From a bacterium (lineage in GTDB: Bacteria; Hydrothermota; Tepidihabitantia; SM23-42; JAOAFX01): DNA of 64,000 nt. The position numbers were made by a program, and so were the translations under genes. Shown piece by piece: positions 8,545 through 17,173 of the stretch (position 1 is its first letter; each line of letters starts with the position of its first letter). The notes beneath the pieces are model-generated. The model was not told where the DNA came from and ran no database searches. It saw only the letters and a program-made list of their open reading frames with translations. The DNA lies in NCBI GenBank assembly GCA_036382775.1, contig DASVHD010000038.1, positions 1 through 64,000 of the forward strand, in the 5' to 3' direction.

Positions 8545-8688
8545 ATGGCAAAAAAAACAACGCACCGAAGTACGTCAGGTAAAAAACTTTATGCCGTGCA
8601 CGACAAAAAGGGTTGGTTCAATGACATCCAGACCTACAAACCTGCTCATGGCCAGGACATTAAGCGGAAGAGCAAGAAAGAGAAATGA
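8545..8688 (+). CDS. Small basic protein, KLYA-RDKKGRF family, copy 2
   Basis: This 47-residue homologue of the protein at 4610 keeps the THRS-x-SGKKLYA core, a variant RDKKGRF segment (here HDKKGWFND), DIQTYKPAHG and the basic tail IKRKSKKEK. Differences from copy 1 are mostly conservative, and the leader of both genes is nearly identical, so duplication of the whole leader-plus-gene module is likely. The gene begins 25 bases behind the -10 box, with AAAGAGG upstream of the ATG. About 150 bases further on lies the membrane protein gene at 8845, probably co-transcribed. Confidence 0.8.
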   Translation: MAKKTTHRSTSGKKLYAVHDKKGWFNDIQTYKPAHGQDIKRKSKKEK

Positions 8689-8844
8689 TGAACCTATTCC
8701 GTGTTAAAATGAGAAATGGACCCCGACCGGCATATGATCCCAATACCCTCGCCGAGGACATCGCTCTCTTCGCTCGCAACGTCGTATATACTTAAACCAA
8801 TATGCGCAACCGCCCGTTTTGCGTGATGGCAGATAGGAGGAAAA

Positions 8845-9309
8845 ATGACTAGCTCAGAGAATTTATCAGCCTGCAAGGATGTCTTGTTGAAGTCGTACGA
8901 GCATACAGAAAGTCTGCATCGCTTTTTGGTTTCATTTCGGTTCAAAGTGATTGCGTATCTTGCTACTGTAAATGCGGCACTGTTTTACTTCATCTTCCGT
9001 GAACAGCCGGGTCAGATTGTTGCTGTCTTTATAACATTAATCGGAATACTCTCGGTCGTAGTACTTTACTTGCTCGATAGACGGACGCGGGAGCTTTTCG
9101 AGATTTGCATTAAGTCTGGGCAGGAGATCGAAGATCTGGCTGGAATCCCAAACAATAGTGGAATTTATCAAAAGTTAGGGACAAGAAAGCTTGGACGCTG
9201 GAGCCATGGTCTGGTTATTCGAGACACTTCCAGGGTGATCGTGCTTATTTGGATTGCAGTACTCATCATTTCGCTGTGCTGGCCAAAATTGTTGAACATA
9301 CACCCATAG
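8845..9309 (+). CDS. Small membrane protein with two-helix hairpin and C-terminal helix
   Basis: A 154-residue protein. A charged N-terminal helix (residues 1-32) is followed by two closely spaced membrane helices at about 33-50 and 56-75, a cytoplasmic amphipathic stretch from about 76 to 128 (DRRTRELFEICIKSGQEIED), and a last membrane helix at about 130-147. The hairpin-plus-cytosolic-helix layout recalls the SLATT/2TM effector class of bacterial immune systems, but the resemblance is architectural only. AGGAGG precedes the ATG. Like the ATPase operon it follows a copy of the shared promoter and a small basic protein. Confidence 0.7.
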   Translation: MTSSENLSACKDVLLKSYEHTESLHRFLVSFRFKVIAYLATVNAALFYFIFREQPGQIVAVFITLIGILSVVVLYLLDRRTRELFEICIKSGQEIEDLAGIPNNSGIYQKLGTRKLGRWSHGLVIRDTSRVIVLIWIAVLIISLCWPKLLNIHP

Positions 9310-9415
9310 GGCGGGCATAATGTGGCTACTTAACGTTTCACGCACTTGGGGTAAGGTCAGTATTATGGCTTATATAAAATTATTCATAATGAAAATATAA
9401 AAATTGTTGGAGGGG

Positions 9416-9514
9416 ATAAACAAGCGGCACACGAACAGCAGGCTGACTATTGCTGCACTTTCCCTATCAGCCTGCTGTTCACCTCCGACAGATGCGCAAG
9501 CCTCATTCGGTTAA
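9416..9514 (+). pseudogene. Lipoprotein signal-peptide remnant or very small lipoprotein
   Basis: The frame after a strong GGAGGGG reads a basic start, a hydrophobic stretch LTIAALSLSACC with lipobox LSAC, then SPPTDAQASFG and a stop, 32 codons in all. The codon at the expected start is ATA, which is rarely used, so this is either a decayed gene start or a tiny lipoprotein with a non-canonical start. The lipobox region overlaps a 14-bp inverted repeat. Confidence 0.4.
9433..9480. repeat. Perfect 14-bp inverted repeat
   Basis: GAACAGCAGGCTGA at 9433-9446 and its exact complement TCAGCCTGCTGTTC at 9467-9480 flank a 20-base loop. No T-run follows on either strand, so it is not a typical terminator. 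Confidence 0.7.
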
Positions 9515-9825
9515 ATTACTATTTATATTTAATGATTTATAAATCACTGAAATGAGACATTAATAATGATAATGCGCCGCCGGTCGGAGGATGTTCTGAA
9601 GAATAGTATATTCAAGGTAAACTATTTTTCGATTTTGGATACCACATAGCACTTAATGGACTGACAACCCCGTACAACGTTTTAATCAAAATTCGACGAA
9701 GTAAGGTATTATTAACGAGAATCTATGGGTTTTATAAACATTGGTATTTGATTATTTATAAAATACTGTATAAAAACGTTCTGATGCCATTTGTAAACGA
9801 TGTTTTTCGACGCATCATTAATTTT
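9515..9825. other. AT-rich stretch without recognised content
   Basis: No gene or clear site was recognised. It is AT-rich, with one short GC-rich island (GCGCCGCCGGTCGGAGG near 9570). Confidence 0.4.
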
Positions 9826-10098
9826 TTATTGTACTATGGCTGACCGATCCTTTTCACGATATTTTTTCATGTAATTTCTCAAATACTCATTGTATCCCTT
9901 TCGATTTTTTTGCCGCCAGGTTTTCATGTAGAGATTTTTACGTTTCTCGTGCCACTTTATATGATACCCCGGATTCGCCTTGCACCATTGTCTATAATAT
10001 TCAGGATGGATGTTCCACCATTGCGCGATTTGTTCTTTCATTTTGTCGCCGTAGTTCTCTCGGTAGTCTTTCATGTATTTGCTACGATCGTTTTTCAT
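9826..10098 (-). CDS. Small basic aromatic-rich protein with YMK-YR repeats
   Basis: A 90-residue, very basic product with repeated Tyr-x-Lys and Trp words: KYMKDYREN, QWWNIHPEYYRQWCKANPGYHIKWHEKRKN, LYMKTW, YNEYLRNYMKKYREK. The repeated Y-M-x-x-Y-R and N-P-x-Y patterns resemble segments seen before HNH endonuclease domains and in other small DNA-binding proteins, but no HNH motif follows. No clear Shine-Dalgarno precedes the start. It could be the N-terminal remnant of a homing-type protein or a small nucleic-acid-binding protein. The repeat regularity is the main argument that it is coding. Confidence 0.55.
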   Translation of the reverse strand: MKNDRSKYMKDYRENYGDKMKEQIAQWWNIHPEYYRQWCKANPGYHIKWHEKRKNLYMKTWRQKNRKGYNEYLRNYMKKYREKDRSAIVQ

Positions 10099-10173
10099 TT
10101 GGTAAGTTACTCTTTTGCAGCTCCCTGCTTGAGTAATATGCTTAAAGAAAAGTTGAGTCAGTACCTGGTTGTG

Positions 10174-10341
10174 TTAAGGACCAGGGGGTGGTGGCGGAGG
10201 TGGTGTCGGCGGTGGCGGGGGAAGGATTGTATCATCACCGTATAATGGAGAATTAGAGTCCGTGAAAGCTGATACAGTCGTTGGTAACAAAATACTCATA
10301 ACAAGCATTACCATGGAAAGAATTTGTAGTAATTTTTTCAT
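10174..10341 (-). CDS. Tiny secreted proline-rich peptide under a sigma54 promoter
   Basis: A 55-residue product. MKKLL and a hydrophobic core to about residue 20, with a likely cleavage after VSAF, form a Sec signal peptide. About 15 ordinary residues follow, then a tail of almost pure proline (PPPPPTPPPPPPPGP) ending at the stop. The start at 10341 is chosen because AAAGGAGG lies just upstream and the signal peptide begins there; the longer frame to 10389 would include the promoter. The mature peptide of about 30 residues would form a polyproline II helix outside the inner membrane. It stands between a sigma54-type promoter and, 240 bases upstream, the end of a sigma54 activator gene, which suggests it is a target of that activator. 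Function unknown. Confidence 0.7.
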   Translation of the reverse strand: MKKLLQILSMVMLVMSILLPTTVSAFTDSNSPLYGDDTILPPPPPTPPPPPPPGP

Positions 10342-10365
10342 ATAACCTCCTTTATATACATTACA

Positions 10366-10380
10366 GCAAAAATCATGCCA
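10366..10380 (-). promoter_or_regulatory. Sigma54 (RpoN) -24/-12 promoter
   Basis: On the minus strand the sequence is TGGCATGATTTTTGCT: GG at 10379-10378 and GC at 10367-10366 with exactly 10 bases between, matching the TGGCAYG-N4-TTGCW consensus. Transcription would start near 10354, leaving a very short leader with the Shine-Dalgarno of the proline-rich peptide gene. Confidence 0.8.
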
Positions 10381-10581
10381 AGATAACATGGAAAAAAGTA
10401 TTGATATTCAAGGTGTTTTCTGCTGTTAAGATTATTGATATGAAAATTAACTGTAAAGAGTTTTACAGTATTATTTGCTTGGGCGTACTATGCCTGTTCC
10501 AGACTGCAATCCCATTAAAAGGAATATGTAAATGATTTTACACAAAAGAAAAAATTTTTACATTGATATTTTAGACGTGAG

Positions 10582-13500
10582 CTAAATCTTGTGATACTTT
10601 TTGTATTTATACAACGTTGGTCTTGTTATACCAAGTATTTTTGCTGCAAAGGAGATGTTCCCCTTGGCTAGTTTAATGGCATTGGCAATACTCTCTTTTG
10701 AGATTTTTTCTCGAGTAGTATTAAACGTAGAGGAAAATTCATGCTTTAATTTCAAATCATCAGGCAGTATATAAGGATTCTTTGCCAATATTACTGCTCT
10801 CTCAATTGTATTTTGCAGTTCTCTGACATTGCCTGGCCAGGCATAGGATAATATCGCTTTCAATGCCCCTTTATGAAAACCCCTGAATTCACGCTTTAAT
10901 TCCAATGAATACTTCCTTAAAAAATGGTCAGCAAGAATGGGTATGTCGATAGTACGTTCTCTGAGCGGCGGCATATGTATATTCAGGACACTGAGCCGGT
11001 AGTATAAATCTTCTCTAAATAGCTTTTGTTGCAAGGTTTGTTCGATATTGCAATTCGTTGCACATATCATTCTGGTATCGATTGTTCGTTCTTTGGTTTC
11101 ACCTAGGCGTCTGATTCTCTTTTCCTCGACTGCATCAAGGAGTTTCCCCTGTGTGGCGTAAGGCATATTAGCAATTTCATCAAGGAAAAGTGTACCACCC
11201 TGGGCTTCTTCAAACAGTCCGATCTTGTCACAAAAAGCACCGGTAAAAGCTCCCTTTTTGTATCCGAACAACTCGGATTCAATGAGTGTTTCAGGTAATC
11301 CAATGCAATTAACCTGTACAAACCTAAATAACTTTCTATTGCCTGATTTATGAATCAACCTTGCGACGACACCTTTGCCAGTACCGGTTTCACCGGTAAT
11401 GAGGATGGTTGAGTCGTTTTGGGCGATGCGCTCAATCATTTCTCTGATTTCGATAATCGACTTGGATTCGCCAATCAGGTATTCATTTGCCCATTCAGCC
11501 ATAATGCCTGTTTTCAAAATGCTGTGCTCGTCAGTTAGATTCTTAAAACTACACGATTTTTCAATCGTTGCAGCCATGAGTCTTGCCACGGTATTGACGA
11601 AACCCATGTTTTCCTGCGAAAAAAGGCCGGGAGTAAATCTGCTGTCCAGATATATCGCTCCTTTATATCTTGCAGATAAGACAAAGGGTACACAAAGAAT
11701 CGAACGAATCTTATTGAGTATGACGCTTTTTACATTTCTATAATCAAAATCTTTCAACGCATCTGAGATCATTATTGTTTTACATGTTCCTCCTGATTCT
11801 TTTATTACACTTCTCGAAATTGTTTTAGCATCATTAATGGTTTGGTTGTCTATATTCTTACAGCCCAATAGTGATATTTTCGATTTTTCAATAATAAAAA
11901 GCGCCCCTCTTTCCGCACCGGTAGCATGAATTACGACATCGAGAAGTTTATTCACAAAAAATTCATCTCCCATATGATCAACGATAATATTACTGATTTC
12001 TGAAAAAACATCTAAATATTGCGTGTTATCCGGTTCGGGTTTGGAAGACGGTGATTTATTTTTTAACATCATTTCCTTTATTTTTTGAATTCTCATTTGT
12101 TCGGTCAGGGCTCCAATACTTTTACATAAATCCTCAATACCGGATAATTCATTAAAAAAACTGGCGTCATATTGTGTCCCGAGTTTTTTACATCTCGCCT
12201 CGGCTTCCATTCTTTTCAACATAAGCCAATCACAAATGCACCCGGTTTCTTTTAATGGGACCAGGTAAGGGTCAATGTCCATTTTGGGGATTTCGCCATT
12301 TATATATTCGCAGAGCTGGATGGTTGCCTTAAAAACAGCGTGCTCTCTGGAATCAAACGGTACAATTTTTATTCCTTCTCTTGCCACGTTCATGCAATCG
12401 CTGTAGTTCTGAGTATTATAATAAATTTCAGATGCTTTGAGATAGCAACCGATTTTTCCATATATTTCAATATCAGCACCCTTAAACCCGGTGCACAAAC
12501 TTTTTACGAGCGATATCGCCTTTTCGTTCTCATTACGATAAGCAAGGATTAAGGCGTTTGCCATGTTGTATGGGAGATTAGGTGGGCCGTGGGCGTTTTC
12601 ATTCAAAGTTCTTTCTGCATTTACATAATCCCCTTTCCTGCAGTATAATAATGCGAGATTCTGTGCACTCACAGAAAAATGTGAATCATAGGATATTGCT
12701 TCCAGGTTAGTTTGAATCGCCTTTTCAAATTCACCCTTAATCTCGTAGATATTGGCAATATTTGATAATACGCTTGCGATTATATTATTGTTGCCGATCT
12801 TTTTTGCATTCGCAAGAGCAGTACTAAAATAATGATTTGCATTATCATATTTAAGCTGGTTTTTACTAATGAGTGCGAGGTTGTTTAATATTACGACCAT
12901 TGTTTGGATGTCAATCAGTGGAGAGATGAGATCCATGGCTTTTATATACGCCTTTTCAGACAATTCGTATTTGTTTTGCTGCTGGTACAATGAACCAAGA
13001 AGGTTGTAGCATTTGGCCGTAAAGGACGGGTTACTATTGCGCTTTGACATATCCAAAATTTGTTTGATTGTTTTAATACCGTTTTCATAATGATTGCGTT
13101 GCCAGTCTAACACCACGGTGAGATAGAGGGTTTCAGCATACAGTATGGAGTGAACTTTAACATCAGCAGCCATCAATGATTTAGTTAGCAGTTTTTGAGC
13201 TTCATCAAATTGCTGTAAGTGAATCAGGCTGTAACAAAGTCCGTTTTGAATTTTTGCGTATTGGATATTTTTTGGATCGGACGATTTCAATGATTCTTTG
13301 AAGAAATTTATGGATTCAGGATATTGTCCTTGCCTTTGATATAATGAGCCGATTTTGTAGTGTATCGTGGATCTTTCCTCTTCATTTTCAGAAACTGGTA
13401 ATGCTTGTTTATAATCTTCGAGTGCCATGTTAATGGCGCCTGTTTGACTTTCAATATCACCGATTTTATTGAGTAATATTATCAATTCTTTGTTTAGACC

Positions 13501-15456
13501 CGGACTGATGCTTGCTGCCGCTTTTTTATAATATACCAGCGCTGATTCAAGATCTGATAATTTTTCCTTTTCTTCAGCGGCCATTCTTGCATACTTGTAG
13601 ATTTTGTTTTGTTCGTTCAAAAGATCGGCAAGATCGGCAAGCAACGGAGCATATTTGGCATTACCTTGTGGCATTCGCTCGGTGACCGCAAACATTTTTC
13701 TACCTAATGATTGCTTTTTTAATTTACCTAAGTTCCCCAATACAATATTTTTGATTGCATTGGTGGATAAGGTGTAGAATATTTTTTCATCTTTTCTGAT
13801 TTCTTTTACAAGTCCTTGTTTCAACAGGCTCATGATCCAATGGTGTGGATCCTGGTCAACCAGATTTGCTATTAAATTTTCTTCAAGTGGCTGACAACTA
13901 AGGGAAAGAAGTTGTACTATAGTCGTTGCGTATGAATCAAGTCTTTCTAGTTTAGAGTTCATTACATCACTTAATTTTCTGGGATATTTCAGCTTTGCAT
14001 AATCATTATCCAGGTGCCATATGTTGTCTTTATAATATAGCTTTTTTGCCTCGTGGATATGTTTGATGATTTCTTCAATCAGTAAGGGATTACCGGAACT
14101 GACATAATTTATCCATTCGCAAAATTCTTTGTTATCCAGGCCAGTCAGAGTTTTGTTTATCAGAGCGGCGGTTTCGTCAAGGGAAAATGGTCTTAAATCG
14201 AATTTTTTGTCCCCTAGTTTATCCATTTCAAAATCAAATTGGCTGGTCGCCACAATAAATATGTTGGAGCGATCAATACTATATTTCAGGTAGCGAACGA
14301 AAGATCGATCGAATCCATCCAGTTCATGTAAATCGTCAATCATGATCGCGGTTGGATGCTTGCTGGTTTTTAAATTTTTTATGAATTTCCGGATTGCTTT
14401 TTCAAATACAAGGAACTTATTGTTATTTGCTCCATTGTCGGGTTTGTATTTAGCGCGCTCGGTAAAACTTGTGAAAAAGTGCATCCCGCTGCTGGGGTAA
14501 TAATGTAATAACGGGATATTGGCTAACATGTACTGATATTTCAATTCATTGAGAATCCTTGTTTTACCAAAGCCTTTATCCCCCGTAACCAAATACATGC
14601 TGCCGGCCATTCCTGTGATACTATTTAATTTTCTTATCAAGCCATTTGTGTCGGTAAAAGGCAGTGGTGGTAATGAGACATTTGCCGGTTGTTTTTTCCT
14701 TCTCTTCTCTCGAGAGTAGGGAGAGAGTGTTTGAAATACCTCTCCAGCTGTCGGTCTAAATACCGGCTCGACGGCTACCAACCGTGATACAATTCTATTG
14801 ATTGGTTCGGGTATATTTTCGTTGTCTTTAGCCGGCCGACCTGAATCGTGATGAACGACATTTTCAGTGCCGACGACAATACCATGCAGTATTTCATGCA
14901 AGATTACCCCTAATGAAAAAAGATCTGTACGTTCGTCGATATCCAGGCCTTTAATTATTTCGGGTGCAACATATCCTAACGTTCCCCGCGGCGAAATCCA
15001 ATCGTTTTTAGAGGATGCAAAACCAAAATCGATCAACACCGCTCTTTTTTGTTTTGGTTCGTATAAGATATTATCAGGTTTAAGGTCCCCATGAAAATAT
15101 CCACGGTCATGAAACTGAACGAGCGCATCGAGTATTTGGAGTGTAGCGTCCATAAAATCAAATGAAAAACCACTGAAGGCTTTGTTAAGTGGCTTTCCAT
15201 CGATGTATTCAGTAATAAAATACGCACGTCCATCTTTTAAAATTCCGTAGTCGAATACGCTGGCAATATTTTTATGTTTAAATTGGGAAAGAATAGTAAA
15301 CTCCCTCTTTATAAGGGTGTTTAGGTCGCTGTTAGGCGTTTTACTGATCTTCAAGATAAAGGACTTGTTATTTTTATTTACTCGGTATATTTGTGAATGA
15401 TACGTTTCTCTCAGTATTTCAATAGTTTCATAGCCTTTTATATCAATTTTACTCAT
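10582..15456 (-). CDS. Giant Ser/Thr kinase-AAA-TPR-GAF-sigma54 activator-Fis HTH protein
   Basis: This 1624-residue regulator joins several modules. Residues 1-240 form a Hanks-type kinase: FILKISK lysine, catalytic loop HGDLKPDNIL (Asp kept, HRD is HGD), DFG and APE. About 270-560 is an AAA/STAND ATPase with GDKGFGKT and IMIDDL. About 600-1130 is a long TPR region. About 1145-1320 is a GAF domain. About 1323-1570 is a sigma54-interacting AAA+ domain with GETGTGKG, GAFTGA and LFLDEIA, and the C-terminus is a Fis-type HTH. There is no receiver domain. The family is expected to activate RpoN promoters in response to a signal sensed by GAF, TPR or kinase modules. The nearby sigma54 promoter at 10366-10380 is the obvious candidate target. 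Single-gene unit; GAGG lies 7 bases before the ATG. Confidence 0.92.
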   Translation of the reverse strand: MSKIDIKGYETIEILRETYHSQIYRVNKNNKSFILKISKTPNSDLNTLIKREFTILSQFKHKNIASVFDYGILKDGRAYFITEYIDGKPLNKAFSGFSFDFMDATLQILDALVQFHDRGYFHGDLKPDNILYEPKQKRAVLIDFGFASSKNDWISPRGTLGYVAPEIIKGLDIDERTDLFSLGVILHEILHGIVVGTENVVHHDSGRPAKDNENIPEPINRIVSRLVAVEPVFRPTAGEVFQTLSPYSREKRRKKQPANVSLPPLPFTDTNGLIRKLNSITGMAGSMYLVTGDKGFGKTRILNELKYQYMLANIPLLHYYPSSGMHFFTSFTERAKYKPDNGANNNKFLVFEKAIRKFIKNLKTSKHPTAIMIDDLHELDGFDRSFVRYLKYSIDRSNIFIVATSQFDFEMDKLGDKKFDLRPFSLDETAALINKTLTGLDNKEFCEWINYVSSGNPLLIEEIIKHIHEAKKLYYKDNIWHLDNDYAKLKYPRKLSDVMNSKLERLDSYATTIVQLLSLSCQPLEENLIANLVDQDPHHWIMSLLKQGLVKEIRKDEKIFYTLSTNAIKNIVLGNLGKLKKQSLGRKMFAVTERMPQGNAKYAPLLADLADLLNEQNKIYKYARMAAEEKEKLSDLESALVYYKKAAASISPGLNKELIILLNKIGDIESQTGAINMALEDYKQALPVSENEEERSTIHYKIGSLYQRQGQYPESINFFKESLKSSDPKNIQYAKIQNGLCYSLIHLQQFDEAQKLLTKSLMAADVKVHSILYAETLYLTVVLDWQRNHYENGIKTIKQILDMSKRNSNPSFTAKCYNLLGSLYQQQNKYELSEKAYIKAMDLISPLIDIQTMVVILNNLALISKNQLKYDNANHYFSTALANAKKIGNNNIIASVLSNIANIYEIKGEFEKAIQTNLEAISYDSHFSVSAQNLALLYCRKGDYVNAERTLNENAHGPPNLPYNMANALILAYRNENEKAISLVKSLCTGFKGADIEIYGKIGCYLKASEIYYNTQNYSDCMNVAREGIKIVPFDSREHAVFKATIQLCEYINGEIPKMDIDPYLVPLKETGCICDWLMLKRMEAEARCKKLGTQYDASFFNELSGIEDLCKSIGALTEQMRIQKIKEMMLKNKSPSSKPEPDNTQYLDVFSEISNIIVDHMGDEFFVNKLLDVVIHATGAERGALFIIEKSKISLLGCKNIDNQTINDAKTISRSVIKESGGTCKTIMISDALKDFDYRNVKSVILNKIRSILCVPFVLSARYKGAIYLDSRFTPGLFSQENMGFVNTVARLMAATIEKSCSFKNLTDEHSILKTGIMAEWANEYLIGESKSIIEIREMIERIAQNDSTILITGETGTGKGVVARLIHKSGNRKLFRFVQVNCIGLPETLIESELFGYKKGAFTGAFCDKIGLFEEAQGGTLFLDEIANMPYATQGKLLDAVEEKRIRRLGETKERTIDTRMICATNCNIEQTLQQKLFREDLYYRLSVLNIHMPPLRERTIDIPILADHFLRKYSLELKREFRGFHKGALKAILSYAWPGNVRELQNTIERAVILAKNPYILPDDLKLKHEFSSTFNTTREKISKESIANAIKLAKGNISFAAKILGITRPTLYKYKKYHKI

Positions 15457-15660
15457 CTCCGATCCTCAAGTAATTATAGACAAGACAACATCTGTGTCAA
15501 TAGGACAGCTGTTTGAAGAACGGACGACCAGGGTAACTGTTGTGCTGTTAAAAATAAAAAAAACTCAATTCACCAAAAGTTAACGAATTTAGTATAATAT
15601 ATAATAAATGATCAATGGGCAGGAGATTTGATGCTATGAACAGTATGGGAGGATTATAGT

Positions 15661-16041
15661 GTGAGTGTTAATATTCAGGGTAAACAGATGGAAGATGAGA
15701 CAGTAATGATGCCGGTATATAAAAATGGCCGTGAATACTTGTTAGATGAGCTTTTGAAACTGAATATGTTGATCAGTCTGCGTTTGATACAATTTAGAAA
15801 TGATTATAGAACCAAGCATAACGATCATGCCGGTCTTTGTATAACCGACGGTGAAATTAACGATGCAGTTGGGGCGATATCTTCAAATCAGGAGAGGGAC
15901 CAATCTGAAACGACACAAAAGAGATATATACGATGGGACGAGATTGACGATTTGCGGTACAAAATTTCCGTAAGCGTTGAGCAGAGTATAAAAGAGCGAA
16001 CTTTTCTGCCCTTTTTTCAGTTGTCTGACCTCTTATACTGA
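15661..16041 (+). CDS. Hypothetical protein upstream of a phage-type remnant
   Basis: A 126-residue soluble protein starting with GTG behind GGAGGATTATAGT. It has mixed charge, with helical segments around residues 22-50 and 95-115, and no signal peptide, membrane helix or known motif. The stop lies inside the start of a peptidase G2-like fragment in another frame, so the two overlap by 13 bases. It is transcribed divergently from the giant regulator, with a weak promoter (TTCACC, 18 bases, TATAAT) near 15572-15600. Function unknown; a phage or tail-associated origin is possible from context. Confidence 0.55.
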   Translation: MSVNIQGKQMEDETVMMPVYKNGREYLLDELLKLNMLISLRLIQFRNDYRTKHNDHAGLCITDGEINDAVGAISSNQERDQSETTQKRYIRWDEIDDLRYKISVSVEQSIKERTFLPFFQLSDLLY

Positions 16042-16211
16042 GACCCTTGGACTATGGCGAGTATTTTGAATCTGTTGATGGTAAGGCAATCCATGCTGGT
16101 ATCTCTGTTTTACTGGATGGGGAAAAGATTAGACCAGCCAAAAAAGGTGAAATACTTATAGGTATTATATCGGCATCGCCTGGTGTCATAGGTAATTTAC
16201 CTATGGAATGA
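16029..16211 (+). pseudogene. Peptidase G2-like (IMC autoproteolytic) fragment
   Basis: The 60-codon open stretch reads LDYGEYFESVDGKAI, then VLLDGEKIRPAKKGEILIG and ISASPGVIGN. This matches, from memory, the conserved segment of intramolecular-chaperone/peptidase G2 domains of phage tail spike and fibre proteins. It has no start codon and only a short part of the domain, so it is a truncated remnant. It lies just before the PASTA membrane protein and amidase genes. Confidence 0.55.
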
Positions 16212-16305
16212 CCTAAAAAATATCTCAGTGATAATAGCCAAGGATAAATTGTGAAACCTGAATCTATGTTAAATAATTAGTATTGGAATAACAAAAGGAG
16301 GTTTT

Positions 16306-17106
16306 ATGACAGAAAAAATTGCGGTAGACGAACAAACGGGAAAGGCATTCAAACTTTTCCCCGAATCGCAGCGAGATATTATTGCTGCTGTAATCAGCAT
16401 GCTATATCTGATAGGCATGCTCGTGTTCTTGTGTTGGTTGCTTTTCGACTTCTGTGTTGGACAAATTTTCTTACTAAGACTAATTTTTCCGCAGAACCAG
16501 GGTGTTATCAGTTCCCCGTTCTTCAAGCTTGTCATGTATACGGTCATCGGCGGAGGTCTGGGTGGAATTATCAATGGTATGCGCAGCATCATCATCTGGC
16601 ATTCTGAAAGGCAGGCGTTTGGTTGGCGCTTTGTATGGAAATATGTTTCGTTGCCTTTAGTTGGCATTGTTCTTGCCGCGATCGTATATGCTATCATTCG
16701 TGGCGGTATAGTAGCATTCGCAGGCGACTTCGGTTCCAATTCCAGCACAACTACACAGGCACTATCGGCATTTGCTATCGGTGCACTTGCAGGCTACGGC
16801 TCAAACAAGGTTTTTGTTTGGCTTGATGATCAAGTCAACAGACTTCTCAAAATTACGGAAACCGTTAAAGTACAAGTTCCCGATTTGACAGGAAAAACTA
16901 AAGAAGAAGCCGAAAGTATACTAAAAGAAATAAAACTGAATCTTGGAAAAATTGAACTCATACTGAGCGACAGTCCCGATGTATTGGGTAAAGTAATCGA
17001 ACAAAATCCAACTGCTGATACGGCAGTTTCAAAGGACACGAACATAAACATTAAAATCGCGGTCAAGGAACTGGGAAAATCATCGAGTGAAAATGCGGAT
17101 GGATGA
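16306..17106 (+). CDS. Membrane protein with C-terminal PASTA domain
   Basis: The 266-residue product has about four membrane helices (residues about 24-50, 70-95, 112-135, 147-165; the third and fourth are glycine-rich), followed by a PASTA domain at about 187-255: VPDLTGKTKEEAESIL, a central strand, then VIEQNPTADTAV. PASTA domains bind peptidoglycan or stabilise envelope proteins. A strong AAAAGGAGG precedes the ATG. It is followed 67 bases later by an N-acetylmuramoyl-L-alanine amidase gene, so both may act on the cell wall. A holin-like or wall-anchored transporter role is possible, but PASTA domains are unusual for holins. Confidence 0.75.
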   Translation: MTEKIAVDEQTGKAFKLFPESQRDIIAAVISMLYLIGMLVFLCWLLFDFCVGQIFLLRLIFPQNQGVISSPFFKLVMYTVIGGGLGGIINGMRSIIIWHSERQAFGWRFVWKYVSLPLVGIVLAAIVYAIIRGGIVAFAGDFGSNSSTTTQALSAFAIGALAGYGSNKVFVWLDDQVNRLLKITETVKVQVPDLTGKTKEEAESILKEIKLNLGKIELILSDSPDVLGKVIEQNPTADTAVSKDTNINIKIAVKELGKSSSENADG

Positions 17107-17173
17107 TCAACTGAAATAGAAACTACGAAAGCTGACGATTATGATTTCTTCTAGCAACTGTAAGGAGGCTTAG

